A DNA stretch of 64,000 nt from Isoalcanivorax pacificus W11-5 (GTDB taxonomy: Bacteria > Pseudomonadota > Gammaproteobacteria > Pseudomonadales > Alcanivoracaceae): NCBI RefSeq assembly GCF_000299335.2, contig NZ_CP004387.1, forward strand, positions 1 to 64,000. The letters are read 5' to 3'. A model generated the notes under the pieces. It saw only the letters and a program-made list of their open reading frames with translations, had not been told where the DNA came from and made no database searches. The translations under genes were made by a program, and so were the position numbers. This document shows positions 48,268-56,640 of this stretch, piece after piece. Positions within the stretch are counted from its first letter, which is position 1. Every line of letters starts with the position of its first letter.

Positions 48268-48390
48268 GAGCTCTGCCTGTACAGAGGGGAAAGGGTGCAG
48301 TGTAGCAGGTGAAAATCCCGACATAATCCGGATTTCATGGCCCGCCAGGATGGGGTGGCGATGCGCCATTTCGGTGCTAAGATCGGAACG

Positions 48391-48408
48391 TTACATTGGC
48401 CAATGTAA
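48391..48408. promoter_or_regulatory. Perfect 18-bp palindrome, probable operator of alkB copy 2
   Basis: TTACATTGGCCAATGTAA is symmetric over all 18 bases and lies 30 bases before the alkB start in the alkB/NTF2 divergent gap. Such symmetry fits a dimeric TetR- or GntR-type regulator rather than AraC, which binds direct repeats. No equivalent site lies upstream of the first alkB. Confidence 0.7.
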
Positions 48409-48438
48409 AAATAACAATCCCCGCGAGGAGGCCGTGTC

Positions 48439-49593
48439 ATGTTGCGCCGCGCAGACCCGAACCGGGTGCTGAAACTGAAGAAATGGGGCTACCTTTTGTT
48501 CTGGTTGTCCGTGCTGCCGATCCTGCCCCTGTCGGCGATGATCGGACGCGAATCCGGCACCCAGGATTACTGGGCCTGGTTCATCTACATTGTCATCTTC
48601 GGCATCGTGCCGATCCTGGATTACATCATCGGCAAAGACCCCAGCAACCCGGATGAAGCCGTCCAGGTGCCGGCCATGACCCAGGAAACCTTCTACCGGG
48701 TGCTGACGTTACTGATGGTGCCGCTCTGGTACGGCGTGTTGCTTTATGCCGGCTGGGTGTTCGTGAACAACGACTACGGCTGGTTTGGCCAGCTCGGCTG
48801 GATTGTGTCCATCGGTACGGTCGGCGGTGTCATCGCCATCAACCTGGCGCACGAACTGATCCATAAAGACCCAAAACTGGAAAGCTGGGCCGGCGGCCTG
48901 CTGCTGGCTTCGGTAACCTATGCGGGTTTCAAGGTGGAGCATGTGCGCGGCCACCATGTGACCGTGTCTACGCCGGAAGATGCATCGTCGTCGCGTTACA
49001 ACCAGGGCGTGTACGCGTTTCTGCTGCATGCGTTTCCGCATAATTTCATCAATGCCTGGAAACTGGAAAAACAGTATCTGGCGCGCAAGGGCAAGAAGAA
49101 TATCAGCCTGCACAACGAGCTGATCTGGTGGTACGGCATCTCTGCCCTGCTCGGTGTGCTGTTCTGGTTTCTGTTTGGCTGGCAGGGTGTACTGTTCTTC
49201 TACGGACAGAGTTTCGTCGCCGCCTTTACGCTCGAAGTGATCAATTATATCGAGCACTACGGGTTGCATCGTCGCGTGCTTGAGAATGGCAAGTACGAGC
49301 GGGTGACGCCGGCACATAGCTGGAACTCGAATTATTTTCTCACCAACCTGGCGCTGTTCCAGTTGCAGCGGCATTCGGATCATCACGCCTACGCCAAGCG
49401 GCGCTATCAGGTGCTGCGACATTACGACGACAGCCCGCAACTGCCCGGTGGCTACGCGAGCATGTATGTGCTGGCGCTATTTCCACCGTTGTGGAAGAAG
49501 GTAATGAACCCGCGTGTGGAAGCCTATTACCAGGGCGAGATGGATCAGCTGTTCCGCACGGGCAAACGCGTTAACAACATTTCCTCTGCATGA
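48439..49593 (+). CDS. alkB: Alkane 1-monooxygenase (AlkB), copy 2
   Basis: The second diiron membrane alkane hydroxylase, 384 residues. It aligns without gaps to the copy at 24830, with the same motifs at the same positions: HELIHK 138-143, EHVRGHH 167-173, NYIEHYG 269-275, LQRHSDHH 309-316. The differences gather in the membrane helices (for example 46-60, 98-104 and 235-262), where the alkane channel lies, so a different chain-length range is plausible. A perfect AGGAGG is seven bases before the ATG. Unlike copy 1 it is preceded by a palindrome rather than by gntR. Confidence 0.96.
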   Translation: MLRRADPNRVLKLKKWGYLLFWLSVLPILPLSAMIGRESGTQDYWAWFIYIVIFGIVPILDYIIGKDPSNPDEAVQVPAMTQETFYRVLTLLMVPLWYGVLLYAGWVFVNNDYGWFGQLGWIVSIGTVGGVIAINLAHELIHKDPKLESWAGGLLLASVTYAGFKVEHVRGHHVTVSTPEDASSSRYNQGVYAFLLHAFPHNFINAWKLEKQYLARKGKKNISLHNELIWWYGISALLGVLFWFLFGWQGVLFFYGQSFVAAFTLEVINYIEHYGLHRRVLENGKYERVTPAHSWNSNYFLTNLALFQLQRHSDHHAYAKRRYQVLRHYDDSPQLPGGYASMYVLALFPPLWKKVMNPRVEAYYQGEMDQLFRTGKRVNNISSA

Positions 49594-49617
49594 CATGAAA
49601 AGCTGCGGCGCGGTGGT

Positions 49618-49917
49618 TCAGCCGCGCCGCAGCCATGCTTGCTTCCACCGCTCCCGATACGGCAGGCAAAAAATCAGCACCAGCCCGCTTGCGGAAATCA
49701 TGCAGAACCAGCACACCAGCCCGGCGCCGAAACCATAGTGCGCTGCACAAAGCCCCAGTGACACCACCAAAAGCGCCATGCCGGCGAGGCGCCAGCGTTG
49801 TCGCCGCGCAGCCGGTGGCACCTTCCGGTGCCGGCCCGGCCGCGCAGCAGAGCGCCGCATCGCCATGCACAACAGCAGCAAGGCGATAAAGGTCAGCAGG
49901 CTGGCCAGCAGGATCAC
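49618..49917 (-). CDS. DUF3325 family membrane protein
   Basis: A 99-residue protein with three predicted membrane helices (about 2-20, 43-62 and 66-88). DUF3325 proteins occur last in operons with PepSY and DUF3649 membrane proteins near TonB-dependent siderophore receptors. Its start overlaps the PepSY gene stop by four bases. The function is unknown; an accessory role in periplasmic ferric-siderophore reduction is inference. Confidence 0.78.
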   Translation of the reverse strand: MILLASLLTFIALLLLCMAMRRSAARPGRHRKVPPAARRQRWRLAGMALLVVSLGLCAAHYGFGAGLVCWFCMISASGLVLIFCLPYRERWKQAWLRRG

Positions 49918-51479
49918 GATATCGACTCCAGCGATGCCGCATGGCGTGCGCGCTGTGCCGGCGAACGGCGCGCCTGGCGTGCACGGCGTTGCAGGTAACG
50001 GGCCGTCATCGCCAGTAGCGCGCTGATGGCGAGCATCGCGACATCAAACCAGACAAAGACGCTGTCGCCCTGCATCAGCGTGCTGGGCAAGCTGCGTGCG
50101 GTAGTCAGCGCATTGACCAGGGGCAGCAATGCACACAGGGCGGCGGTAAGCCACAGTTGCGCCAGCCAGCCACGCAGGCCCGGCCGCAGCCAGGCAAACA
50201 GCAGGCCCAGCGTCCAGACGATAAAGAACAGGTGGATCTCCCACTCGGCACGCTGCGCCATGCCGACCGGCAGCAGCCGGTTGGCCCAGAAATAACTCAC
50301 CATGGCGGTGGGCAGCCCGATCACCACGGCGCGGTTGAGCGCCGTCACCAGCCGCACGCCAAACGGTTGCCGCTGCCCGGCCTGCTTTGGCTGGCGCTTG
50401 ACCACCCACAGCACCAGCCCGGTACCGATCATGGCGGTGCCGGCCAGCCCGGCCAGACACAGCAGCAGGCGCAGTGCGGGTTCGGCAAAGCGCGCGATAT
50501 GCAGGCCGTACAGGACGCCGAAGGTGGTGGCCGCAGCCGACGGGTTGCCGGCCGCGCGGACGAATTCGCCGGTCACGCCATTGAACACGGCCACCTGCGG
50601 ATTGAAGGCGATACGGCTGCTGTCGAGGCGCTGGATATCCACCCGCGCGGCGCGGTCGCCAGGATGATGCACGGTCACGATGCCGGCGGCGGCCCCGTCC
50701 CAGCGGGCACTGGCTGCCGCCAGCATGGGCGCGAAGTCGGCCAGCGCGGCGGGCTCGCCGGTGGCTTCGGGGGCGGGCAGATGGCCGACGGCCTTGTTAA
50801 AGAAGGTGCGGCCGGCCTCCGGGTAGAGCGGCTGCGGGTTAAACGGCAGGTACAGGAACATCAGCGTGAGCAGCCCGGTATAGGTGATCACCAGATGATA
50901 GGGCAGCGACAGCACCGCCAGCGCATTGTGGGCATCCAGCCAGGAGCGCGGTCCTTTTCCCGGGCGGAAGGTAAAGAATTCCTTGAAGATTTTCTTGTGC
51001 GTGATGATGCCGCTGATCAGGGCGATGAGCATGATCATGGCGCACAGGCCCACGATCAGCCGCGCCGGAATGGCCGGCATATAGTGCAGGTCAAAATGCA
51101 GGCGGTAGAAGAATTCGCCACCCCGGGTGTCGCGGGCCGTCAGGGCGTCGCCGGTCTGGGGATGGATCAGGGCGTCGCCGAAGCTGCCGTCCGGGTGCTC
51201 CCAGAAGGCGAACATTTCCGCCGGGTTGCGCGGGTCCGGCAGGCGGATAAACCAGCGTGTCGCATCGGCGGCATGGGTGTTGAGATAGCGGGTGGCGCTG
51301 TCGAGCGCAGCCTCGGCGCTGACTACCGGCACGTTCAGTTCCGGCCGCATCCACTGCGATATTTCCTGGCGGAAATAAGTCGCGGTGCCGGACAGAAAGA
51401 TCATGAACAGCAGCCAGCCGACCACCAGCCCCGACCAGGTATGCAGCCAGGCCATGGACTGCCGGAAATTCCCTTTCAT
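49914..51479 (-). CDS. PepSY-associated TM helix protein (putative ferric-siderophore reductase)
   Basis: A 521-residue membrane protein beginning MKGNFRQSMAWLHTWSGLVVGW, the typical PepSY_TM start with a His-Thr-Trp-Ser-Gly segment on helix 1. A periplasmic PepSY-like region (about 40-130), histidines in FFYRLHFDLHY and DAHNALAVLSLPYHL, and C-terminal helices follow. Related proteins such as FoxB and FpvG reduce iron from siderophores. The start at 51479 overlaps the DUF3649 stop by four bases. Confidence 0.87.
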   Translation of the reverse strand: MKGNFRQSMAWLHTWSGLVVGWLLFMIFLSGTATYFRQEISQWMRPELNVPVVSAEAALDSATRYLNTHAADATRWFIRLPDPRNPAEMFAFWEHPDGSFGDALIHPQTGDALTARDTRGGEFFYRLHFDLHYMPAIPARLIVGLCAMIMLIALISGIITHKKIFKEFFTFRPGKGPRSWLDAHNALAVLSLPYHLVITYTGLLTLMFLYLPFNPQPLYPEAGRTFFNKAVGHLPAPEATGEPAALADFAPMLAAASARWDGAAAGIVTVHHPGDRAARVDIQRLDSSRIAFNPQVAVFNGVTGEFVRAAGNPSAAATTFGVLYGLHIARFAEPALRLLLCLAGLAGTAMIGTGLVLWVVKRQPKQAGQRQPFGVRLVTALNRAVVIGLPTAMVSYFWANRLLPVGMAQRAEWEIHLFFIVWTLGLLFAWLRPGLRGWLAQLWLTAALCALLPLVNALTTARSLPSTLMQGDSVFVWFDVAMLAISALLAMTARYLQRRARQARRSPAQRARHAASLESIS

Positions 51480-51793
51480 GCGCCCGCTCCCTGCCACAGC
51501 AGCCACACCGGCAACGCCATCAGTGCCGCCGGCACCAGCAGGCCAAGCCAGGCACGCAGGCTGTCACGGGCGGCAAAGGTCCAGAGCGCGGCGCAGGCAA
51601 ATACCAAAAAACCGGGCAACATCCCGGTGAGTACGGCGTCCGCGCGGGTGGTATCGGTGAAACGCACCAGCAGTAGCGCGATCATCCAGCCACTGAGCAC
51701 GGCCAGCCCGTAGCCGCCGAACAGTGCAGCAATGAGACGGGACAGCACGGCCAGCGCGGGCCGCCAGGCGGGGCGCGTTGTAAAGCTCATCAT
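51476..51793 (-). CDS. DUF3649 family membrane protein
   Basis: A 105-residue protein with three or four membrane helices, first in the DUF3649-PepSY-DUF3325 operon. ATGs at 51793 and 51790 are adjacent and either may be used. A Fur-box-like site lies 50 bases upstream. Its function is unknown; the context points to iron uptake. Confidence 0.78.
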   Translation of the reverse strand: MMSFTTRPAWRPALAVLSRLIAALFGGYGLAVLSGWMIALLLVRFTDTTRADAVLTGMLPGFLVFACAALWTFAARDSLRAWLGLLVPAALMALPVWLLWQGAGA

Positions 51794-51842
51794 CCGGGCA
51801 TCTCGGGCGACCGATGCGGGTGCAATCGGGTTGCATGGAAAT

Positions 51843-51861
51843 AGAAATCGTTATCATTCTC
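51843..51861 (-). promoter_or_regulatory. Fur box upstream of the DUF3649-PepSY-DUF3325 operon
   Basis: On the minus strand the 19 bases GAGAATGATAACGATTTCT match the consensus GATAATGATAATCATTATC at about 13 positions, including the AATGATAA core. The position, 50 bases before the operon start, fits iron repression by Fur. Confidence 0.65.
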
Positions 51862-51897
51862 CCAGCATCACTGGCCGGATGCAATCAGGGTGCCGGG

Positions 51898-52911
51898 TCA
51901 GGGGGTGACCTGGAACCGCAGCACGCCGATCAGTTGCCCGCCTTCGGTGATGACCCGCACTCGCCAGCGGCCGGCCGGCGCAGCGGGGAAATTGCGCTTG
52001 TGGGTCCAGGCGCGGTAGCCCTGCTGGCGGCCACCGCGAATATCCAGCGGGATGCGGTCCACCTCGGCCCCATCCTGGTACCAGACGTGGTAGATGCGCT
52101 CGTTCAGGCCGCGTGGTGCCCGGATGGCCGTATAGGCAAACAGCCCGTTGTTGCGCAAGGTGGCGCTGTCGAGCCGCGCGAGGCGCTCGCCGGGGGTGCG
52201 CTCGCCATTATTCAGTTCGGTGGTGACGGCCACCTCGGTCAGCCGCAGCGTGGCGGGTGGAATCCAGGTGTGGACCAGATATACCAGCGCGCCGAGGGAC
52301 AGCATCATCAGGCCCACCAGGGGGGCGCGCCACCAGCGGCCCAGTGGCACGGTCTGGGCCAGGCTCGGGAACGAGAGCACGGCGGTAATCAGCGTGGCGA
52401 GCTTGTAGCTCTCGGCGGTGGTCAGGTGCAGCAGGATCGGCAGCGCGGTCAACAGCACGGCGAACAGTGTCAGCGAATGGAACGCCAGGTATTGCCAGCG
52501 CCGCCGTGCCAGCCACTTGTAGTACAGCGGGTCCACCACGGAGATCAGCGCCGCCGCCATCAGCAGGCCGGTGAAGACCAGCTGGCCGCTGTCCCAGGTG
52601 GTGGCGAGCATAAAGAACGGCAGCACGAAGAACAGGCTCTCCTGGTGCACCATCTGCGTCAGGAAGGCCAGCACCGGCGGCGGCAGCTGTACCCCGAAGC
52701 GCGCGGCAATCCCCCTCCGCAGCACGTTCTCCAGCGTCAGCCAGACCCAGCTCACCAGCATCAGAATGGCGATCATCTGGGCCAGGCTTTCCTTGCGTTC
52801 CACCAGCACCAGGCTGGCCACGCCGGAGACGAAGCCGAACAGTGCGATCAGGCCCGGGTGGCGGCGGGCCATGTCGATCAGCCAGAGAATCAGGGATTTC
52901 AGTCGTTGCAT
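51898..52911 (-). CDS. DUF5924/DUF2914 membrane protein
   Basis: A 337-residue protein with about seven membrane helices in residues 10-215 and a C-terminal soluble DUF2914 domain (about 225-335, with NERIYHVWYQDGAEVDRIPLDI and GRWRVRVITEGGQLIG). The ATG at 52911 starts MQRLKSLILWLIDMARRHPGL, typical of DUF5924. The role is unknown. Divergent from htpG. Confidence 0.8.
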   Translation of the reverse strand: MQRLKSLILWLIDMARRHPGLIALFGFVSGVASLVLVERKESLAQMIAILMLVSWVWLTLENVLRRGIAARFGVQLPPPVLAFLTQMVHQESLFFVLPFFMLATTWDSGQLVFTGLLMAAALISVVDPLYYKWLARRRWQYLAFHSLTLFAVLLTALPILLHLTTAESYKLATLITAVLSFPSLAQTVPLGRWWRAPLVGLMMLSLGALVYLVHTWIPPATLRLTEVAVTTELNNGERTPGERLARLDSATLRNNGLFAYTAIRAPRGLNERIYHVWYQDGAEVDRIPLDIRGGRQQGYRAWTHKRNFPAAPAGRWRVRVITEGGQLIGVLRFQVTP

Positions 52912-53087
52912 ACCGTTAGGGGAATGGCGAAGTTGGCCCAAGGATACCGGCCGGCTGCCACCGCCGCAGCGGCCTTTACAGTTTTTTAGCCTGGCCGCCC
53001 GGGGTTGAAAACCCGGCGGGCAGCCCCAGAAAGCGCCCATCTGCAATACTGAACCAGCACACTGAACCAGAGAGGATATTCAGCACC

Positions 53088-54995
53088 ATGGCGGAGACAG
53101 CCCGGACCGAAAAACGCGAATTCCAGACGGAAGTGAAACAGCTGCTGCACCTGATGGTGCACTCGCTCTATTCGAACAAGGAGATTTTCCTGCGTGAGCT
53201 GATCTCCAACGCCTCGGACGCTGGCGACAAGCTGTCGTTCCTGGCATTGCAGGATGACAGCCTGTTCGAAGGCGATGGCGACCTGCGCATCTGGATCGAG
53301 CCGGACAAAGAGGCCGGCACCCTGACGCTGCGCGACAACGGCATCGGCATGACCCGTGACGAGGTGGTGGCCAACCTGGGCACCATCGCCCGTTCCGGCA
53401 CGGCGGAATTTCTGAGGCAGCTCAGCGGTGACCAGAAAAAAGACTCCCGCCTGATCGGCCAGTTCGGCGTCGGTTTCTACAGCGCCTTTATTGTCGCCAG
53501 CCGGGTCGAGGTCTTCACCCGCAAGGCCGGCGCGCCGGCCAGCGAAGGTGTGTACTGGTCCAGCGAAGGCGATGGCCAGTTTGAACTGGGTGAGGCCGAG
53601 CTGGCCGAGCGCGGCACCCGGCTGGTATTGCACCTGCGTGACGACGAAAAGGAATTTCTGGATAGCTGGCGGCTGAAGTCCCTGGTGCGCAAATACAGCG
53701 ACCATGTGGCCGTGCCGGTGATGATGCGCGAAGAACCCGCCCCGGCCGAAGATGGCGATGACACGCCGGCGCCGGCCTGGGAACAGGTCAATGCCGCCAC
53801 CGCCCTGTGGACGCGCGGCAAGTCCGAAATCAGTGACGAGGAGTACCAGGATTTCTACAAGCACGTGTCGCACGACTACAGCGATGCGCTCACTTGGAGC
53901 CACAACCGGGTGGAAGGCAAGCTCGACTACACCTCGCTGCTGTATGTCCCGGGCAAGGCGCCGTTTGATCTCTGGCAGCGTGAAGCGCCGCGCGGGCTGA
54001 AGTTGTATGTACAGCGCGTGTTCATCATGGACGACGCGGAACAGTTCCTGCCGCTGTACCTGCGCTTTATCAAGGGCGTGATTGACAGCAACGACCTGTC
54101 GCTGAACGTGTCTCGGGAAATTCTGCAGAATGATCGCACGGTCGCGGCACTGAAAGCCGCCATGACCAAGCGCGCGTTGGGTATGCTGGAAAAACTGGCG
54201 GACAACGACGCGGAAAAATACCAGCAGTTCTGGGATGAATTCGGTGCGGTCCTGAAAGAAGGCCCGGCGGAGGATTATGCCAACCGTGAGGCCGTCGCCA
54301 AACTGCTGCGCTTTGCTTCCACGCAGACCGGCGACGCTGCGCAGAACGTCAGCCTGGCGGATTACGTCGGCCGCATGAAGGAAGGCCAGAAAGCGATCTA
54401 TTACGTCGTCGCCGACGGGCACCGCAACGCGGTGGGCAGCCCGCACTTGGAAGTGTTCCGCAAAAAGGGTATCGAAGTGCTGTTGCTGTCGGACCGCATT
54501 GATGAATGGCTGATGAGCCATCTGAATGAATTCGACGGCAAGCCGTTGCAGGACGTGGCGCGCGGCGCCCTGGATCTGGGCGAGCTGGAGGACGAGGCCG
54601 AGAAAAAGGCGCATGAAGAAACCGACAAGCAGTTTGCCTCGCTGACGGCGGAAATCGCCAAAATACTGGAAGCGGATGTCGACAGCGTGCGGACTACCCA
54701 CCGGCTGACGGATTCCCCGGCCTGCCTGGTGGTGGCTGAGCACGACATGGGCGCGCAGATGCGCCGTATCCTCGAAGCCGCAGGCCAGAAAGTGCCGGAT
54801 GCCAAACCGATCCTGGAGATCAATCCGGAACATCCACTGGTGCAGCGGCTGAACCAGGAAGGCAGCGATGAGCGCACGCGTGATCTGGTCATGGTGATCT
54901 ATGAACAGGCACGGCTGGCCGGTGGCGATAACCTGAAAGACGCCGCCGCCTACGTGCAGCGTATCAATAAACTGTTACTGGAACTGAGCAGCTGA
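53088..54995 (+). CDS. htpG: Molecular chaperone HtpG (bacterial Hsp90)
   Basis: HtpG is an ATP-dependent chaperone dimer. The 635-residue product has the GHKL ATP site with [36 protein letters not shown] and [14 protein letters not shown]. The middle domain has [19 protein letters not shown], and the C-terminal dimerisation domain is complete. AGAGGA precedes the ATG. No clear sigma-32 promoter was identified in the 176-base gap to the DUF5924 gene. Confidence 0.97.
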   Translation: MAETARTEKREFQTEVKQLLHLMVHSLYSNKEIFLRELISNASDAGDKLSFLALQDDSLFEGDGDLRIWIEPDKEAGTLTLRDNGIGMTRDEVVANLGTIARSGTAEFLRQLSGDQKKDSRLIGQFGVGFYSAFIVASRVEVFTRKAGAPASEGVYWSSEGDGQFELGEAELAERGTRLVLHLRDDEKEFLDSWRLKSLVRKYSDHVAVPVMMREEPAPAEDGDDTPAPAWEQVNAATALWTRGKSEISDEEYQDFYKHVSHDYSDALTWSHNRVEGKLDYTSLLYVPGKAPFDLWQREAPRGLKLYVQRVFIMDDAEQFLPLYLRFIKGVIDSNDLSLNVSREILQNDRTVAALKAAMTKRALGMLEKLADNDAEKYQQFWDEFGAVLKEGPAEDYANREAVAKLLRFASTQTGDAAQNVSLADYVGRMKEGQKAIYYVVADGHRNAVGSPHLEVFRKKGIEVLLLSDRIDEWLMSHLNEFDGKPLQDVARGALDLGELEDEAEKKAHEETDKQFASLTAEIAKILEADVDSVRTTHRLTDSPACLVVAEHDMGAQMRRILEAAGQKVPDAKPILEINPEHPLVQRLNQEGSDERTRDLVMVIYEQARLAGGDNLKDAAAYVQRINKLLLELSS

Positions 54996-55002
54996 TGCGT
55001 CG

Positions 55003-55154
55003 GGCGGGCGTCGCCTGCGGCGACACCCGCCGTGTCCATGCTCTGCCGGCCATGGCAAATTTTCTCACCAGATGGTGCATTGTTTGCTGGCTCACCGCGC
55101 CCGACGGAACGGGCGCAGAAGCCTTCAGACGACACGCCCCGGTTTATCCGGGGC
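55003..55154. terminator. Three hairpins between htpG and the asmA-like gene
   Basis: The convergent 192-base gap holds GGCGGGCGTCGCC/GGCGACACCCGCC (55003-55031, 12 of 13 pairs), GCGCCCG/CGGGCGC (55097-55116) and GCCCCGG/CCGGGGC (55136-55154). None is followed by a T-run. Together they probably limit transcription from both sides. Confidence 0.5.
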
Positions 55155-55187
55155 ATGTCATGACACCGGGCGTCGCGTAGCCGTTAT

Positions 55188-56612
55188 TTACGGTGCGGCA
55201 ACGCTGCCCTCGTAGACCGGTTCACATTCCTCGTCCATCTCCACCAGCGACAAGCCCTGCCGTAGCAGATCCAGTGGCGCACCCAGCAGTGCTTTCACAT
55301 AGCTGACCGATTCTACCCTCGGCGCTGAAAACGGCCCGGCGATGCCCTGCGTCATGATCGTGCATCCGTGCCGGTCCACCACGGCCACACGGGCGTCGCT
55401 GAAACGGCGCTGGCCGAGGTCTACTTCGCCGAGCATCACCAGCCGGTTTTTCTCTGTCGCCATGGCGACGTCGCGGGCGCGGGCGATGCCCTCCCTGATC
55501 TGCCAGTCGGAAATCAGTGCAGTGAGGGTGGAGCTGCCATCGGTACGATCAAACAGACGCGCAAAGCCGGCCCCTTTTGTGGCCGCGATACCCACCGGGC
55601 CGGCGAACGCCAGGGCACCCAGGTCCACCAGATTGAAACGTTGCGTGCTCTGGTAGCGCGACAGTTCCTGATCAATATCGATGCCTTCGATGACCAGTTG
55701 ATCGCCGCGCAGGGTGGCGTCGCCATCCAGTTGCGCGAGCCAGTCGTCCAGGCTGCGGCCGCGGGTGCGCAGCGAGGTGGTAAAGGCCAGTTGGCCGCTG
55801 GCCTGCTGATCGGGAGAGAGCTGCCGCAGAAACTGCTGCAGGGAAAAATCCCGCAACGACAGCCTGAGGTCATAGACCGGCATGTCCTCGGAATAATCTG
55901 CTGTCAGCGATCCTTCGCCGGTGCCGTCGAACAGTCGCGCGCGCAGGTTGGCCAGTGTAACCAGGCCATGGCTGGCGTCGATGTCGAGCGCGATGTCGCT
56001 GGCGGGGATGCCATGGATATCCAGCGTGTCCGCGTTGAGTTGTCCTTGCAGTGTCAGGCGTTGCGGCAGGGGGGCATCGCCGGCCTGCAGATGGATGTCA
56101 CGCAGGTCCAGCGTGAGTGCGTTGGCCTCGAAGGTCTTTGAGGTGCCCTGTGTCTGTTGCGTCAGCGACAGGGTGCCATGGTCCACCCGCAGCCTGGCCA
56201 GGCTGGCGCCGCGACCGTTGTCCGGGCGGGTGGATGTCCGTTGCAGATTCAGGTTGCCTTCGGCATCGCGTACCAGATGCAGCGTGGGCGACGTGAGCGT
56301 CACGCTCTGCAGCACCGGTTCACCTCGCCATAGTGTGGCCCAGCTCAGGCTGACCTCCGCGTTGTCCGCGCTCGCCACCTCGGTGTCTCCCTGCATCAGG
56401 CTAAGGCTCTCTGCACTGGCGCCGGGAGACGGGAACCAGCGCAGCGTCAGCGGCCCGCCGATATCCAGCGTTGCGTTGAGACGCTCGGCGACGGCCTGTT
56501 CGAGGGCGTCGCGATAGGTGTCCGTGTCGATACGGCTGATCACCAGCGTGGCGATCACGGCCAGCAACAGCAGCACGGCCAGTGCAATGAGCGTGATACG
56601 GCGGAAAGTCAT
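55188..56612 (-). CDS. AsmA family protein
   Basis: A 474-residue protein anchored by an N-terminal membrane helix (about 7-26). The AsmA start pattern YRDALEQAVAERLNATLDIGGPLTLRWFPSP precedes a long beta-rich periplasmic region, and a C-terminal AsmA_2-like part lies around 300-400. AsmA-like proteins are implicated in lipid transport to, and the balance of, the outer membrane. GGGAGA lies seven bases before the ATG at 56612. It is 28 bases downstream of recG and may be in the oxyR-recG transcript. Confidence 0.87.
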   Translation of the reverse strand: MTFRRITLIALAVLLLLAVIATLVISRIDTDTYRDALEQAVAERLNATLDIGGPLTLRWFPSPGASAESLSLMQGDTEVASADNAEVSLSWATLWRGEPVLQSVTLTSPTLHLVRDAEGNLNLQRTSTRPDNGRGASLARLRVDHGTLSLTQQTQGTSKTFEANALTLDLRDIHLQAGDAPLPQRLTLQGQLNADTLDIHGIPASDIALDIDASHGLVTLANLRARLFDGTGEGSLTADYSEDMPVYDLRLSLRDFSLQQFLRQLSPDQQASGQLAFTTSLRTRGRSLDDWLAQLDGDATLRGDQLVIEGIDIDQELSRYQSTQRFNLVDLGALAFAGPVGIAATKGAGFARLFDRTDGSSTLTALISDWQIREGIARARDVAMATEKNRLVMLGEVDLGQRRFSDARVAVVDRHGCTIMTQGIAGPFSAPRVESVSYVKALLGAPLDLLRQGLSLVEMDEECEPVYEGSVAAP

Positions 56613-56640
56613 CCTGTTCTCCCGGTCTATCACAAAAAGG

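Noticed and set aside
52986-54833. 615-codon open frame opposite htpG
   Set aside because: Antisense shadow of a well-supported conserved gene; no recognisable domain.
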